NCBI GenBank assembly: GCA_963747735.1 | Contig: CAVVGE010000012.1 | Location: 27,146 to 91,145, forward strand | Direction of reading: 5' to 3' | DNA length: 64,000 nucleotides | DNA from: AP-15 sp963747735 | GTDB lineage: Bacteria; Pseudomonadota; Alphaproteobacteria; ATCC43930; CGMCC-115725 | Shown: in pieces, positions 36,483 to 46,137 of the stretch | Layout: each line of letters begins with the position of its first letter | Position numbering within the stretch: the first letter of the stretch is position 1 | Made by a program: the position numbers and the translations under genes | Notes under the pieces: generated by a model | Database searches by the model: none | Seen by the model: the letters and a program-made list of their open reading frames with translations, nothing else | What the model was told of the DNA's origin: nothing

Positions 36483-37127
36483 TGCGTGGTGCGGCATGGC
36501 AAGGTGAGGCGATTATTCCGAACTCGCGAACCGACGGGCGACGTAGCCACCTTACGGGAACGGATACGGAACCCAGTCAGGAACAGACGCCCCCGCACCG
36601 TTGCGCTCGGTTCGGCGATAAAATGCGCGAGCCGCGGGGTGACCCAGAAAGGGTGCGAAGTGCACGCTTAACGGACCAGTTTCGGTATGAACACGCTATG
36701 CGAACAGCCCATGGTCGCGCAATTCCGGCGTCGATAAGAGGTCACAGTTTTGCCATATCTGCGTAAGCAAGTGTTTGGCCCATTATCGGCCGTGAGAGCG
36801 GTCGAATAAGCGAGCGCCTACCTTAGACAGTAGGTGATCGTCGCGGCGGTTTTCGGGTGCCAACCGGCCGCCGACGTACCCGATACGTCGCCGCCACAGA
36901 GGTTGCGAGCGTCAAGCGCACCTGTGCCAGCCTTCAGCGCAAGGACGCGCCAATTCAGCGAGCTGGCCGAACCGCGTGCGACTGGTGCGGAGCACCTCTC
37001 CCACCCGGTTATGGGGCGGCATCTGGAACTGGCGGAGCGCTCGTTCGGAAAACTTTGGCCTGCCGGTCCGTGGACGCCGGGTGTGACCCTTAGGCAGCAA
37101 GCCCACCGGAAAGTCTGAGAGGCAATC
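36483..37127. other. Intergenic region, no gene recognised
   Basis: Short open frames here lack codon bias, ribosome sites and family motifs. AGAGGCAATC just before ATG 37128 is the ribosome site of the DUF2092 gene. No promoter consensus is convincing. Confidence 0.4.
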
Positions 37128-37913
37128 ATGAGACTGTGGTCCAGCTTTGCCAAAGCGCTCGCGGTCGCGGCACTGTTGGCGGTGTATGCGCCGGCTCTAA
37201 ATGCCCTGGCCGCGGGGCCGGCAATCGACGCCGACGCGGAGCGCGTGCTGACCGCGACGTCGAGTTATCTCGCCAACCTGAAGAACTTCTCGGTCGACTA
37301 TGTCGCGGTCGACGAGGTCGTTACCGCCAAGGGCCAGAAACTCCAGTTTCTGCACTCCGGCGAGATCATAGTGCAGCGGCCCGATAAGCTCCATGCCACC
37401 CGCAAAGGTGCGGCAGGCACCGCCGAGGTATTTCTCGACGGCAAGGCCCTGACGCTGTCCTCGCCTACGGCCAATGTGTATGTGAAGCTTCCCGCATCGA
37501 GCATTGATGCGGCGATCGCCGCCGTCCACCAGCTCGGATTTGATGCCCCCGGCGCCGATCTGCTCGCTGCAAACCCGCTGAGCGTTTCCACGACCGACAT
37601 CACCAGCGGCGCCCATATCGGAATGACCTACATCGACGGCATCGAAGTGCATCAGCTGGCTTTTCGCGGCGCGGCGGTGGATTGGCAGCTGTGGGTCATG
37701 GCGGGCGACAAACCGCTGCCGCTCAGATATGTCATTACCACCAAGTCACTGAGCGGCGCGCCCGAATATACCTTGCAGCTCAAAAACTGGAATACCATAC
37801 CGCAGACCAGCGCCGCGCGATTTGCATTTACGCCGCCTAATGGCGCAAAGCAGCTCGATCCGGCGGCGGTCACAGCCAATGCCATTGGTGATTTGACGAT
37901 CAAAGGGAAGTGA
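37128..37913 (+). CDS. DUF2092 family periplasmic protein
   Basis: This 261-residue protein has a signal peptide (AVAALLAVYAPALNALAAGP). The mature part follows the DUF2092 pattern: VLTATSSYLANLKNFSVDYV, HSGEIIVQRPDKLHATRKGA, FLDGKALTLSSPTANVYVKL, TYIDGIEVHQLAFRGAAVDW and LQLKNWNTIPQTSAARFAFT. The fold resembles LolA/RseB-type lipid- or signal-binding beta sheets. Its role is unknown, though it is often linked to envelope stress. The stop is 8 bp before the next small secreted gene, so they form an operon, as in many alphaproteobacteria. Confidence 0.85.
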   Translation: MRLWSSFAKALAVAALLAVYAPALNALAAGPAIDADAERVLTATSSYLANLKNFSVDYVAVDEVVTAKGQKLQFLHSGEIIVQRPDKLHATRKGAAGTAEVFLDGKALTLSSPTANVYVKLPASSIDAAIAAVHQLGFDAPGADLLAANPLSVSTTDITSGAHIGMTYIDGIEVHQLAFRGAAVDWQLWVMAGDKPLPLRYVITTKSLSGAPEYTLQLKNWNTIPQTSAARFAFTPPNGAKQLDPAAVTANAIGDLTIKGK

Positions 37914-37921
37914 GTAAGACC

Positions 37922-38122
37922 ATGGCAAAAGTTCGGAAATTGACCATAATTGTGCTGGTGTTCGGCTGCTTTTGGGTAACCGACCCGGCAGCGCTCCTTC
38001 ACGGCTCCTGGAAGGCAGCGACGGCCGAGGCCATCATAGGCCGGCCGGCGACGCCGGCCAGTTACGCTGGCGTGGCGCGGCGCACGACGCGGCGCTGCGC
38101 CGTTGGCGTGTATCATTGTTAG
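37922..38122 (+). pseudogene. Small secreted protein, 3' end lost
   Basis: ATG 37922 (MAKVRKLTIIVLVFGCFWVT) begins a signal peptide followed by AEAIIGRPATPASYAGVARR. That is the opening of a small exported protein commonly found after DUF2092 genes, which usually continues with a Val/Ala/Pro-rich and Cys-containing tail. Here the frame runs only to VYHC and stops at 38122, and the following bases (38121-38148) resemble a palindromic mini-element. The downstream enzyme gene is truncated at its 5' side, so a deletion between the two is likely. Confidence 0.5.
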
Positions 38123-38289
38123 CTTGCCCCTGCCCTTGAACCGAGGGCGCCCGCTCGCGGAGCGCGGCAGATCTGGTCGCGCTCTTTCCCGCTGGCCTCG
38201 CGAACGGGCGAGCAACCGACGCGGGCGTGGAGGCGAGATGGGCCGATCCGCCTTCCCTGCACGCACGGGGAAGTTCCGGCGGATCGTTC

Positions 38290-38750
38290 GCGATCCCTCG
38301 GGGGCACGGTTCTGCTGTGGCGACGAATTCAACCCCGGCAGTCGGTGGATGGCAAATACCTGGCAAGGTCAGTTTCCGTTTCACGACCTTGGGTTTGCCG
38401 GGCGCGCCCCGGTGCGCTCGTTTCCACCCAACGGCTGCGGCCTCTTCGACATGGCCGGCAATGTCTGGGAGTGGACCGCCGACTGGTACGATGACCGGCA
38501 TCAAACCGGGACCAACCATCCGTGCTGCGGCCCCAGCATGCCGCCGGGCGGAGTGACGGCGGGCGGCCATGGCCCGAGGCCGCCGGCGGGGCACATTCCG
38601 AGCAAAGTGATCAGCGGCTCGTATCTTTGTGCGCCGAGTTATTGCCGGCACTACCGGGCGTCGGCACGCTGTCCTCAGGCGATCGACACCAGCACCTGTC
38701 ACATCGGCTTTCGTTGTGCAATCAGGCCCCGAGGAGAGCCAGCAACATGA
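38290..38750 (+). pseudogene. Formylglycine-generating enzyme (SUMF1 family), N-terminal part deleted
   Basis: The frame retains the C-terminal half of an FGE-sulfatase domain. It has GDEFNPGSRWMANTWQGQFP, RSFPPNGCGLFDMAGNVWEW, TADWYDD and the active-site region SGSYLCAPSYCRHYRASARC with both redox cysteines, ending HIGFRCAIRP. The first roughly 60 % of the domain is missing; homology begins near 38305 right after unrelated sequence. Known FGEs oxidise the Cys of C-x-P-x-R in sulfatases, and the next gene is exactly such a sulfatase. As it stands the enzyme is unlikely to fold. Confidence 0.75.
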
Positions 38751-38762
38751 AATCGGCGACAA

Positions 38763-41237
38763 TTGTTTCTGTCGACGTCGAAGGCGGCGCTCGCGACAGC
38801 TTTTGGCGGATCGTGGCTGTCAGGCGCGGCAAAAGCGCAGAGTCCCGCGCCGCGGGCGTCCGGCACCCCCGCGACCGCTAGCGCGGCCGCTCGTCCAGTG
38901 CTGGACCGCTCGGTGCTGCCGATCCCGGAGCCGAAGCCGCCGACTATCGATGTGCTCGACGCCCGCAACGTGCTCCCGCCGGGGCGCTTCGAGGTCAAAC
39001 CGCCACCCAATGCCCCCAACGTGCTGGTGGTGCTGCTCGACGATATGGGCTTCGGTCAGTCGAGCGTCTTCGGCGGGCCGATCAACATGCCGACAGTGGA
39101 GGAATTGGCCGCCGGAGGGTTGCGCTACAACCAATTTCACACGACCGCCCTCTGCTCGCCGACGCGCACGGCGCTCTTGACCGGCCGTAATCATCACATG
39201 AACAACATGGGCGGCATCAGCGAGGTTGCGACGGCGTTTCCGGGAAATACCGGTGTGCGCCCCAACGCGATCGCGCCGCTCCCCGAGATCCTCCGCCTCA
39301 ATGGCTATGGCACCGCCGCCTTTGGCAAATATCACGAGGCCCCGGCATGGGAGATCAGCCCGGTCGGACCTTTCGATCGCTGGCCCACGCGTTCCGGGTT
39401 CGACAAGTTCTATGGCTTTCTCGGAGGCGAAACCAATCAGTACGCGCCGCTGATCTATGACGGCACGACCAGGATCGAGCCGCCGCAGCATCCCGGCTAC
39501 CACTTTATGACGGATATGACCGATCAGGCGATCGGTTGGATGCGCTCGGTCAAATCGCTGGCGCCCGAGAAGCCGTTCTTCATCTATTTCGCACCCGGCG
39601 CGCTCCATGCGCCACTTCAGGTGCCAAAGGAGTGGATCGTCAAGTACCGGGGCAAGTTCGACGCCGGTTGGGATAAGCTGCGCGAGGAAACCCTGGCCAG
39701 ACAAATCCAGCTAAGGGTGGTTCCGCCGGACACCAAACTCGCTCCGAAACCGCATTTCATCAAGGATTGGGACGGTTTGTCGGCCGACGAGAAGCGTTTG
39801 TTCGCGCGCCAGATGGAAATATTCGCCGGCTTTGCGGAATATACCGATCACGAGATCGGCCGGCTGGTCCAGGCCATCGCGGACACCGGGCAGAACGACA
39901 ACACGTTGATTTTCTACATTCTCGGCGACAATGGTGCCAGCGCCGAGGGCGGCGCCAATGGTCTGTTTAACGAGCTTTCCTACCTTAATGGCGTCGCCGA
40001 ACCGTTGGAGCTGCAGCTTCGGCATATCGACGAGTTGGGCGGACCCACGACCTACTGCCACTATGCCGCAGGCTGGGCGGTTGCCGGCGACACGCCTTTC
40101 ACCTGGACAAAGCAGGTAGCGAGCAATTACGGCGGCACCCGCAACGGCTTGGTGGTCAGCTGGCCGAGCCGCATCGAGTCCGGGAATGGGCTGCGCCCGC
40201 AATGGCACCATGTCGTGGACGTCGCCCAGACCATCCTCGAGGCCGCGGGCTTGCCCGAACCGAGATCGGTCAACGGCACCGAGCAGATCCCGATGCAGGG
40301 TGCCAGCATGGTCTATAGTTTCAATGACCCGCGCGCCGCGGACCGCCACACAACCCAGTATTTCGAAATAACCGGCAACCGCGCAGTCTATCACGATGGC
40401 TGGCTGGCCGGAACCTTGCACCGGGCGCCGTGGGAACTGCAGCCGCGCACCAGCCTCGCTAACGACAAGTGGGAACTCTACAACACGCGCGCCGATTTCA
40501 GCCTGGTCGACGATCTCGCTCAGAAAGAGCCGGCCAAATTGAAGGAAATGCAGGATCTATTCAACAAGATCGCGATCGAGAACCACGTTTTGCCGATCGA
40601 CGACCGCAGCATCGAGCGGCTCAACGCCGCGGTCGCCGGCCGTCCCGACCTGATGGGCGGGCGCACGACGCTGACCGTCTTTCCCGGAATGTCCGGCCTC
40701 TTGGAGAACGCCTTCATCAATATAAAGAACCGCTCGTTCTCGATCACCGCCGACGTCGAAAGCCCCGCGTCCGCTGCGTCGGGCGTGATCCTCGCGCAGG
40801 GCGGCAAATTCGGCGGATGGAGCCTGTGGCTGCAGAACGGGCGGCCGCGCTTCACCTACAATTGGCTCGGCATCGAACGTTACGAAATCGCGGGAAGCGA
40901 CGGTGTCCCGTCCGGCCGCCGGAATATCCATTTCGACTTCACCTATGACGGCGGCAAGCCCGGCTCCGGTGGAACCGGGCGGATCTCGGTTGATGGCGCT
41001 CATGTCGCTGAAGGCCGGATCGCCCGCACCCAACCGTTCATGTTTTCAGCCGATGAAGGCGCTGATGTCGGCGAGGATCTGGCGACACCGGTGAGCGAGG
41101 AGTATCGGGTTCCGGCCAGCTTTACCGGCACAATCCACAGCGTGACGATCGAAGTGCAGCCGATCGCCGCGGCCGACCGGTCGGCGGTCGACCGGTCGGC
41201 TATCGAAGGGCTCGAGAAGAGCGCCGCATTCGAATGA
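38763..41237 (+). CDS. Arylsulfatase-family sulfatase (Cys type)
   Basis: This is an 824-residue exported sulfatase. The N-terminus has a signal-like region (AALATAFGGSWLSGAAKAQS). TTG 38763 is the start in this frame, but ATG 38747 one frame over suggests a one-base shift. Metal and active-site features are present: VLLDDMGFGQSSVFGG, the formylglycine site ALCSPTRTALLTGRNHH (Cys at about residue 130), FGKYHEAP, LHAPLQVP and YILGDNGASAEGG. A C-terminal beta domain of about 200 residues follows. The Cys needs conversion by FGE, and the adjacent FGE gene is truncated. The substrate is an unknown sulfate ester. Confidence 0.9.
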   Translation: MFLSTSKAALATAFGGSWLSGAAKAQSPAPRASGTPATASAAARPVLDRSVLPIPEPKPPTIDVLDARNVLPPGRFEVKPPPNAPNVLVVLLDDMGFGQSSVFGGPINMPTVEELAAGGLRYNQFHTTALCSPTRTALLTGRNHHMNNMGGISEVATAFPGNTGVRPNAIAPLPEILRLNGYGTAAFGKYHEAPAWEISPVGPFDRWPTRSGFDKFYGFLGGETNQYAPLIYDGTTRIEPPQHPGYHFMTDMTDQAIGWMRSVKSLAPEKPFFIYFAPGALHAPLQVPKEWIVKYRGKFDAGWDKLREETLARQIQLRVVPPDTKLAPKPHFIKDWDGLSADEKRLFARQMEIFAGFAEYTDHEIGRLVQAIADTGQNDNTLIFYILGDNGASAEGGANGLFNELSYLNGVAEPLELQLRHIDELGGPTTYCHYAAGWAVAGDTPFTWTKQVASNYGGTRNGLVVSWPSRIESGNGLRPQWHHVVDVAQTILEAAGLPEPRSVNGTEQIPMQGASMVYSFNDPRAADRHTTQYFEITGNRAVYHDGWLAGTLHRAPWELQPRTSLANDKWELYNTRADFSLVDDLAQKEPAKLKEMQDLFNKIAIENHVLPIDDRSIERLNAAVAGRPDLMGGRTTLTVFPGMSGLLENAFINIKNRSFSITADVESPASAASGVILAQGGKFGGWSLWLQNGRPRFTYNWLGIERYEIAGSDGVPSGRRNIHFDFTYDGGKPGSGGTGRISVDGAHVAEGRIARTQPFMFSADEGADVGEDLATPVSEEYRVPASFTGTIHSVTIEVQPIAAADRSAVDRSAIEGLEKSAAFE

Positions 41238-41473
41238 CCAGTCGCTCCAGCCACATCGGCTTGCGCTGCGTGATATTGCTGCGGGCGCGAGCGGCTATAT
41301 TTTTGCAGATTGCCCACCGCCGTTCGCTGGGTCGTGCAGCGCCCATGCGTGGGTGCCGCCCGCCGCTTGGCGGAGTCCTGCCGCAACCCTTTGCGACAGT
41401 TGGCTTCACGAGGTGCCGTGAGGTCGCGGAGCGCGACCCCCGACGGCAAATGAAGCAAGTTGGGTGATCGGCT

Positions 41474-43291
41474 ATGACCCTCGTCTTCAACCGTCTCGCA
41501 TATCTGAGCATCGGTCTTCTGATCGCATCGAGTTGCGCGTTCTCGAACGCAGCCAGGGCGGCGGAGGTCAACCCGCTCCGCCCGGTCGATACCAGCAGCC
41601 CCAGAGCGACACTGCAGGGTTTCGTCGTAACGATGGACGGGATCTATCGCGGCCTGAAAGACATTCTGCAAGAATACGCGGCATCCCAAAGATTGTACCT
41701 CACATCCGACGAACGACAGAGACAGGTCGAGATTCTCTCCGCGGCCGCGGCAAAGGCGATCAAGGTTCTGGACCTTACCGATATTCCTCCTGTGCTCCAA
41801 CAAAGCGTCGCCGCCGAACGGGCGATCCAATTAAAGGAGATACTCGACCGGATCGAGCTTCCTTCTTCCGACAGTATCCCCGACCGGAGCGCGGCGGCAG
41901 GTCTGCCGTACAAGCGGTGGCGGCTGCCGGAAACCGAGATCGACATCGCCCTCGTCGAGAGCGGACCGCGTTCTGGAGAATATCTCGTCTCCGCCGGCAC
42001 GGTGGATCGCCTCCCCGAATTTTACGAACGTATCAAGAAGCTGCCTTACAGGCCCGGCCCGGCTGCGGAATTGAACAATGTCTACCGTAAATTGAGCGCG
42101 GGCGACACCACCACGATTTACGAGGCTTATCTGAGTTCCCCAGTCGGATTGGAGCGTATCGTGCCGATCCGCTGGATGCTGCGCTTACCAGCCTGGGCCA
42201 AAGCCCCGATCGCCGGGATCGCATCGTGGCAGTGGCTCGGGCTCACGGTCGGGCTCGCCGTCTGCATAGGATTTGTCTGCGGGATATACCGCTTGAACCG
42301 GCATCTCGCAGGCCGCAGGGCAGAGGAGTTGAGCCCCGGCTGGCACGTCCTCCTGGCGCCGCTGGCGATCATTCTGGTGACGGTCTTCCCCGTGCCCTTG
42401 CTCTGCGCGATATTCCGGATCGGCGGGACCGCGCGCATCGTCATCACCTTTATGCAGACGGGCGCGCTGTATCTCAGCGCCGCCTGGCTCTCCGTGATAG
42501 CCGCCAGTCTTCTTGCCGAAGCGATCGTCGGATCCGAGCATCTGCGGCGACGGAGCCTCGACAGTCAGCTGATCAGGCTGGGGATGCGCCTCACCGGGAT
42601 CGCCATCGCCGTCGGACTGGCTATCCAAGGCGCTTACGAGCTAGGCTTTCCGGCCTATTCGGTCCTGGCCGGGCTCGGCGTCGGTGGTCTGGCCGTCGCC
42701 CTCGCGGCGCGGGACAGCCTCGCCAACCTTCTCGGCTCGATGCTGATCATGATCGAAAAGCCGTTTCGAGTAGGCCATTACGTGCGGGTGTCCGGCACCG
42801 AGGGCACGGTCGAGGATGTCGGTTTTCGCAGCACGCGGATACGCACGCTGGACAACTCGCTGATTTCGATCCCCAACAATGCCGTCGTCAATGCGACCGT
42901 CGAGAACCTGAGCCTTCGTGCGATGCGCCGCCAGCGCTTCTTCGTTCAGGTCACCTATGACACCCCGCGCGCGAAAATCGAGGCGTTGGTGGCTAAGATC
43001 AAGCAGCTGATCGCCGATCATCCCCTTACCCACAAAACGAATTTCCACGTCCGCTTCAACGATCTTGGCGAAAGCAGTTTGAATATTCTTGTCTATTTTT
43101 ATTTCGTGGTCACGGATTACGCCGTAGAGCTGGAAGCCCGCGAAGAAATGCTGTTGCGGATAATGGATCTCGCGAGAGAATTGGGTATCGATTTTGCGTT
43201 CCCGACCCGTACCCTACTGATAGAGACCCCGCCGCAGGCGGATGTGGGCCTCCCACGAGAAGCATTCGGCGCGGTCCTCCGTCGTCGCTGA
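41474..43291 (+). CDS. MscS-family mechanosensitive ion channel with periplasmic domain
   Basis: This 605-residue inner-membrane channel starts at ATG 41474. A signal sequence (LIASSCAFSNAARAAEVNPL) precedes a periplasmic region of about 200 residues rich in helices. Transmembrane helices lie at about residues 248-270, 290-310, 318-345 and 370-420. The pore helix GLGVGGLAVALAARDSLANL and the signature EKPFRVGHYVRVSGTEGTVE with STRIRTLDNSLISIPNNAVV identify MscS. The C-terminal vestibule domain is complete (DLGESSLNILVYFYFV). It releases solutes on hypo-osmotic shock. It is monocistronic. Confidence 0.9.
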   Translation: MTLVFNRLAYLSIGLLIASSCAFSNAARAAEVNPLRPVDTSSPRATLQGFVVTMDGIYRGLKDILQEYAASQRLYLTSDERQRQVEILSAAAAKAIKVLDLTDIPPVLQQSVAAERAIQLKEILDRIELPSSDSIPDRSAAAGLPYKRWRLPETEIDIALVESGPRSGEYLVSAGTVDRLPEFYERIKKLPYRPGPAAELNNVYRKLSAGDTTTIYEAYLSSPVGLERIVPIRWMLRLPAWAKAPIAGIASWQWLGLTVGLAVCIGFVCGIYRLNRHLAGRRAEELSPGWHVLLAPLAIILVTVFPVPLLCAIFRIGGTARIVITFMQTGALYLSAAWLSVIAASLLAEAIVGSEHLRRRSLDSQLIRLGMRLTGIAIAVGLAIQGAYELGFPAYSVLAGLGVGGLAVALAARDSLANLLGSMLIMIEKPFRVGHYVRVSGTEGTVEDVGFRSTRIRTLDNSLISIPNNAVVNATVENLSLRAMRRQRFFVQVTYDTPRAKIEALVAKIKQLIADHPLTHKTNFHVRFNDLGESSLNILVYFYFVVTDYAVELEAREEMLLRIMDLARELGIDFAFPTRTLLIETPPQADVGLPREAFGAVLRRR

Positions 43292-43351
43292 GCGTGATCG
43301 GCGCGGATCTCCATACAAACACTATCCCGGTCGCCGCAGGAAGGCGGAACG

Positions 43352-43480
43352 TCAAGCGGACTGGAACCAAAGATCGAAGCGCGTTCCAAGGGCGGCCCGG
43401 TCGCTCACGGTGATGCTGGCGCCGTGCGCCCTTTACGATTCCGCCACGATCACCAATTCGAGCCCGGCGCCGTCGGTCCG
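43352..43480 (-). pseudogene. Histidine-kinase C-terminal scrap
   Basis: The minus strand reads GLELVIVAES, a stop, then RAHGASITVSDRAALGTRFD and LWFQSA before TGA 43354-43352. This matches the G2 box and last strands of a HATPase domain (usually GLGLAIVAEI...AHGG). It has an internal stop and no upstream kinase core. It lies directly after the MscS gene on the other strand. Confidence 0.5.
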
Positions 43481-44149
43481 GGGCGCCGTCGGTCCGGGGG
43501 CTCAGTTCCGGACGGGTATGCGGATCGGATTGTGCCCTCGCGATACGGGATATCCCCCAGCCGCACGGTGCCCTGCATGCAGAACTCCAGCACGCCGTTC
43601 ACATAGAGCGCCAGCCTTGCCGGCGCCATAGGGCCGGTGCCGCTCCATTCCCGCCAACGATGAGTACCGTCGCGGCGGCCACTACGATGTTTCGGATGCC
43701 GTTTTTCATCTCCGGCCGACCGCGCTTACGCCGCCCCATTCCTCGATTTTAGGTACACCGCCGACCATGTCGATTTCCCGGCAACGGGCCGGCCATCGGC
43801 GCCGCCGCCTTCCCTTCATTCTCCATGTTTGTGTGAACCGACGGGCGTCTCCCTCACTGCGCTCGGGCCGCGCTCTACGCGCTGCGCGCGCGGAGCCGGC
43901 TCCCTTTTCCCCCTCGCCGGGGAGCTGTCTCCGCCCTCATGGGTAACGATCGCCTGACGCAAACGAGTGCGGGTACGCCCGGGATTTATGGCTTCTGCCC
44001 CGAAGGCACGGGACCGTCCGGAAGAGAGAGGAAGAGGTCCGCGAGGAATTCGTGACGTGCGCAACAGGCGAGAGAGAACCTCTCGCCCGCACTTCGCGGA
44101 GACCGCCATGCCCCACGCTTCACCTGCCCACAAATCCTTCGTTTATCGG
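43481..44149. other. Intergenic region, no gene recognised
   Basis: GCGCCGTCGGTCCGGG is tandemly duplicated near 43467-43498. A perfect hairpin (GGCGAGAG 44067-44074, CTCTCGCC 44080-44087) lies near the end. Short open frames have no family match. Confidence 0.4.
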
Positions 44150-44226
44150 ACAGGCCGCCGGTCCACGACCTCGGCCTGCGCCAGATAGCGATCAAACAAC
44201 TACGCCAATTACCGTTCAAAATGACA
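44150..44226 (+). repeat. Orphan end of the resolvase mini-element
   Basis: This segment (GGCCGCCGGTCCACGACC... through CGATCAAACAACTACGCCAA and TTACCGTTCAAAATGACA) is nearly identical to 56629-56703, the right end of the element at 55874-56703. No gene or second end is found here, so it is a solo terminus or deletion relic. Confidence 0.7.
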
Positions 44227-44432
44227 GGCAGGGGGGCGCCGCCTATTTCAGCCGACTGCAGTTGCTCCATGTTTCAGCGCTTGCCTGCCTAGCTGCTTAG
44301 CCAAGCGGTGAGGGCTCCTCCGGCAAGAAAACATGACTCAGTCGCGGGCCATGAGCCCATCCTCACCCGCAACGCAGGTTAAGAACAGAGGGCCACCGAT
44401 CCGGCGAGTGGCTTGCGCTTCGAGGGCGATCC

Positions 44433-45965
44433 ATGAGGGGCGACGCGTTCACCCCGGTTGCGAACCGCGGCATGATCACGATCTCGATCATGCTGGCGAA
44501 CATCATGCAGGGGCTCGACAACACGATCCTCAACGTCGCCCTGCCGCACATCCAGGGAAGCCTCTCGGCCTCCCTCGACCAGGTCGCCTGGACCCTGACC
44601 TCCTACATCGTCTGCTCCGCGATCATGATGCCGCTGACCGGCTGGCTCGCCGGCCGGTTCGGCATCAAACCTATTTTCCTCGCCTCGATCATCGGCTTCA
44701 CCATCGCCTCGGCGCTGTGCGGCGCCGCCACCAGCCTCGGCCAACTGGTGGCGTTTCGCGCCCTGCAGGGGGTCGCTGGCGCCGGCCTCATCCCGCTGTC
44801 GCAAGCCACCCTGTTGCAGATCAACCCGCCGGAGCGGCACGGGCAAGCGATGGCGGTGTTCGGCGTCGGCACGATCTGCGGGCCGATCATGGGGCCGGCG
44901 CTCGGCGGCTGGCTGACCCAGGAATATAGCTGGCGCTGGGTGTTCTACGTCAACCTGCCGATCGGCCTGTTGTGCACGCTTGGCGTCCTCGTCTTCATCC
45001 GCCACAGCCGCAACATCCATCGCGAGCCGTTCGACGTCTTCGGATTCCTCGCGTTGAGCCTGGGGATCGGCGCCCTGCAGTTGCTGCTCGACCGCGGCGA
45101 GTTGAAGGACTGGTTCAATTCGGGCGAGATCTGGATCGAAGCGACGATCGCGGGGCTCGGCCTCTACCTGTTCAGCGTGCACACGGTAACCACCGACGGA
45201 CCGTCGTTCCTCAACCGCGACCTGTTGAAGAGCACCAATTTCACCGCCGGCACGGTGCTGATGTTTGCCGGCGGGCTGATCATGACCGGGACGCTCGCAC
45301 TGTTGTCGACGATGCTGCAAAACCTGATGGCCTATCCGGCGATGACGACCGGCTTTGTGACGATGCCGCGCGGTATCGGCGCCATGACGGCGATGTTCGT
45401 TGTGGCGCCGCTGATCATCCGGGTCGACAACCGGCTGATCATCGGCTTCGGCTTTTTGCTTACCGCGCTGTCGATGTGGCAGATGAGCCAGTTCTCGCTG
45501 CAGATGGGGATGGCGCCGGTCATCATTTCCGGGCTGCTGCAGGGGTTCGGCCTCGGCTGCACCCAGGTGCCGCTCAACATCCTGGCGCTGTCGACGCTGC
45601 CGCGCCACATCCTGACCCAGGGCACCGCGATCCGTAGCCTGATGCGCAACCTCGGCGGCAGCATCGGCATCAGCGTCCTCGTCGCCAACCTCGCGGAGAA
45701 AACCCAGATCGTGCATTCGTACCTTGTCGAGGGGTTGCGGCCGGACAACCCCTTAGTGCAGGCTCCGTACCTCGCGGCACCGTACAGCCTGTCGACGCCG
45801 GGCGGCATCGCGGCGCTCAATGCCGAGGTGACGCGGCAAGCGGCGATGGTCGCCTATATCGACAATTTCCGGCTGATGATGCTGATCGCGCTGGCGACAC
45901 TCCCCGTCCTGCTGCTGCTGCGCGGGGTCCGCCGCCGCCCAGTGACCGCGGCTGCCGACGATTAA
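44433..45965 (+). CDS. DHA2-family MFS efflux transporter (EmrB/QacA type)
   Basis: This 510-residue protein has about 14 predicted transmembrane helices. Family motifs include LDNTILNVALPHIQGSLSAS (motif D1), LTGWLAGRFGIKPIFLASII (motif A), FRALQGVAGAGLIPLSQATL (motif B) and GPIMGPALGGWLTQEYSWRW (motif C, antiporter). It exports drugs or amphiphiles by proton antiport, usually with an EmrA-type membrane-fusion partner. None is next to it here. ATG 44433 has no strong ribosome site. A 16-codon scrap of a second copy lies at 35314-35362. Confidence 0.92.
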   Translation: MRGDAFTPVANRGMITISIMLANIMQGLDNTILNVALPHIQGSLSASLDQVAWTLTSYIVCSAIMMPLTGWLAGRFGIKPIFLASIIGFTIASALCGAATSLGQLVAFRALQGVAGAGLIPLSQATLLQINPPERHGQAMAVFGVGTICGPIMGPALGGWLTQEYSWRWVFYVNLPIGLLCTLGVLVFIRHSRNIHREPFDVFGFLALSLGIGALQLLLDRGELKDWFNSGEIWIEATIAGLGLYLFSVHTVTTDGPSFLNRDLLKSTNFTAGTVLMFAGGLIMTGTLALLSTMLQNLMAYPAMTTGFVTMPRGIGAMTAMFVVAPLIIRVDNRLIIGFGFLLTALSMWQMSQFSLQMGMAPVIISGLLQGFGLGCTQVPLNILALSTLPRHILTQGTAIRSLMRNLGGSIGISVLVANLAEKTQIVHSYLVEGLRPDNPLVQAPYLAAPYSLSTPGGIAALNAEVTRQAAMVAYIDNFRLMMLIALATLPVLLLLRGVRRRPVTAAADD

Positions 45966-46057
45966 CCGAGCGGCGCCCCCATCGAGTGCGTGCGAGCTGC
46001 CGACGAGTTGATGTGAGCCGGTCGTCGCCATGCACCTACATCAGCGCCGGTCGGAAA

Positions 46058-46068
46058 GGACGTTATGT
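46058..46068 (+). repeat. GGACGTTATCA-like site S3
   Basis: GGAAAGGACGTTATGTTAGG shares AAAGGACGTTAT with S2. It lies about 70 bp upstream of integrase 3. Confidence 0.5.
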
Positions 46069-46137
46069 TAGGCTAAAGCGCGCGATCGGGGGAGGGTGCG
46101 ATGCGGGGGCTCGGGCTCGCCTATTATAAGGTGTCGC

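Noticed and set aside
36834..37118. Short frames upstream of the DUF2092 gene, one with a CDWCGAP motif
   Set aside because: Overlapping frames on both strands are equally open and none shows family similarity; the cysteine motif alone is not enough.
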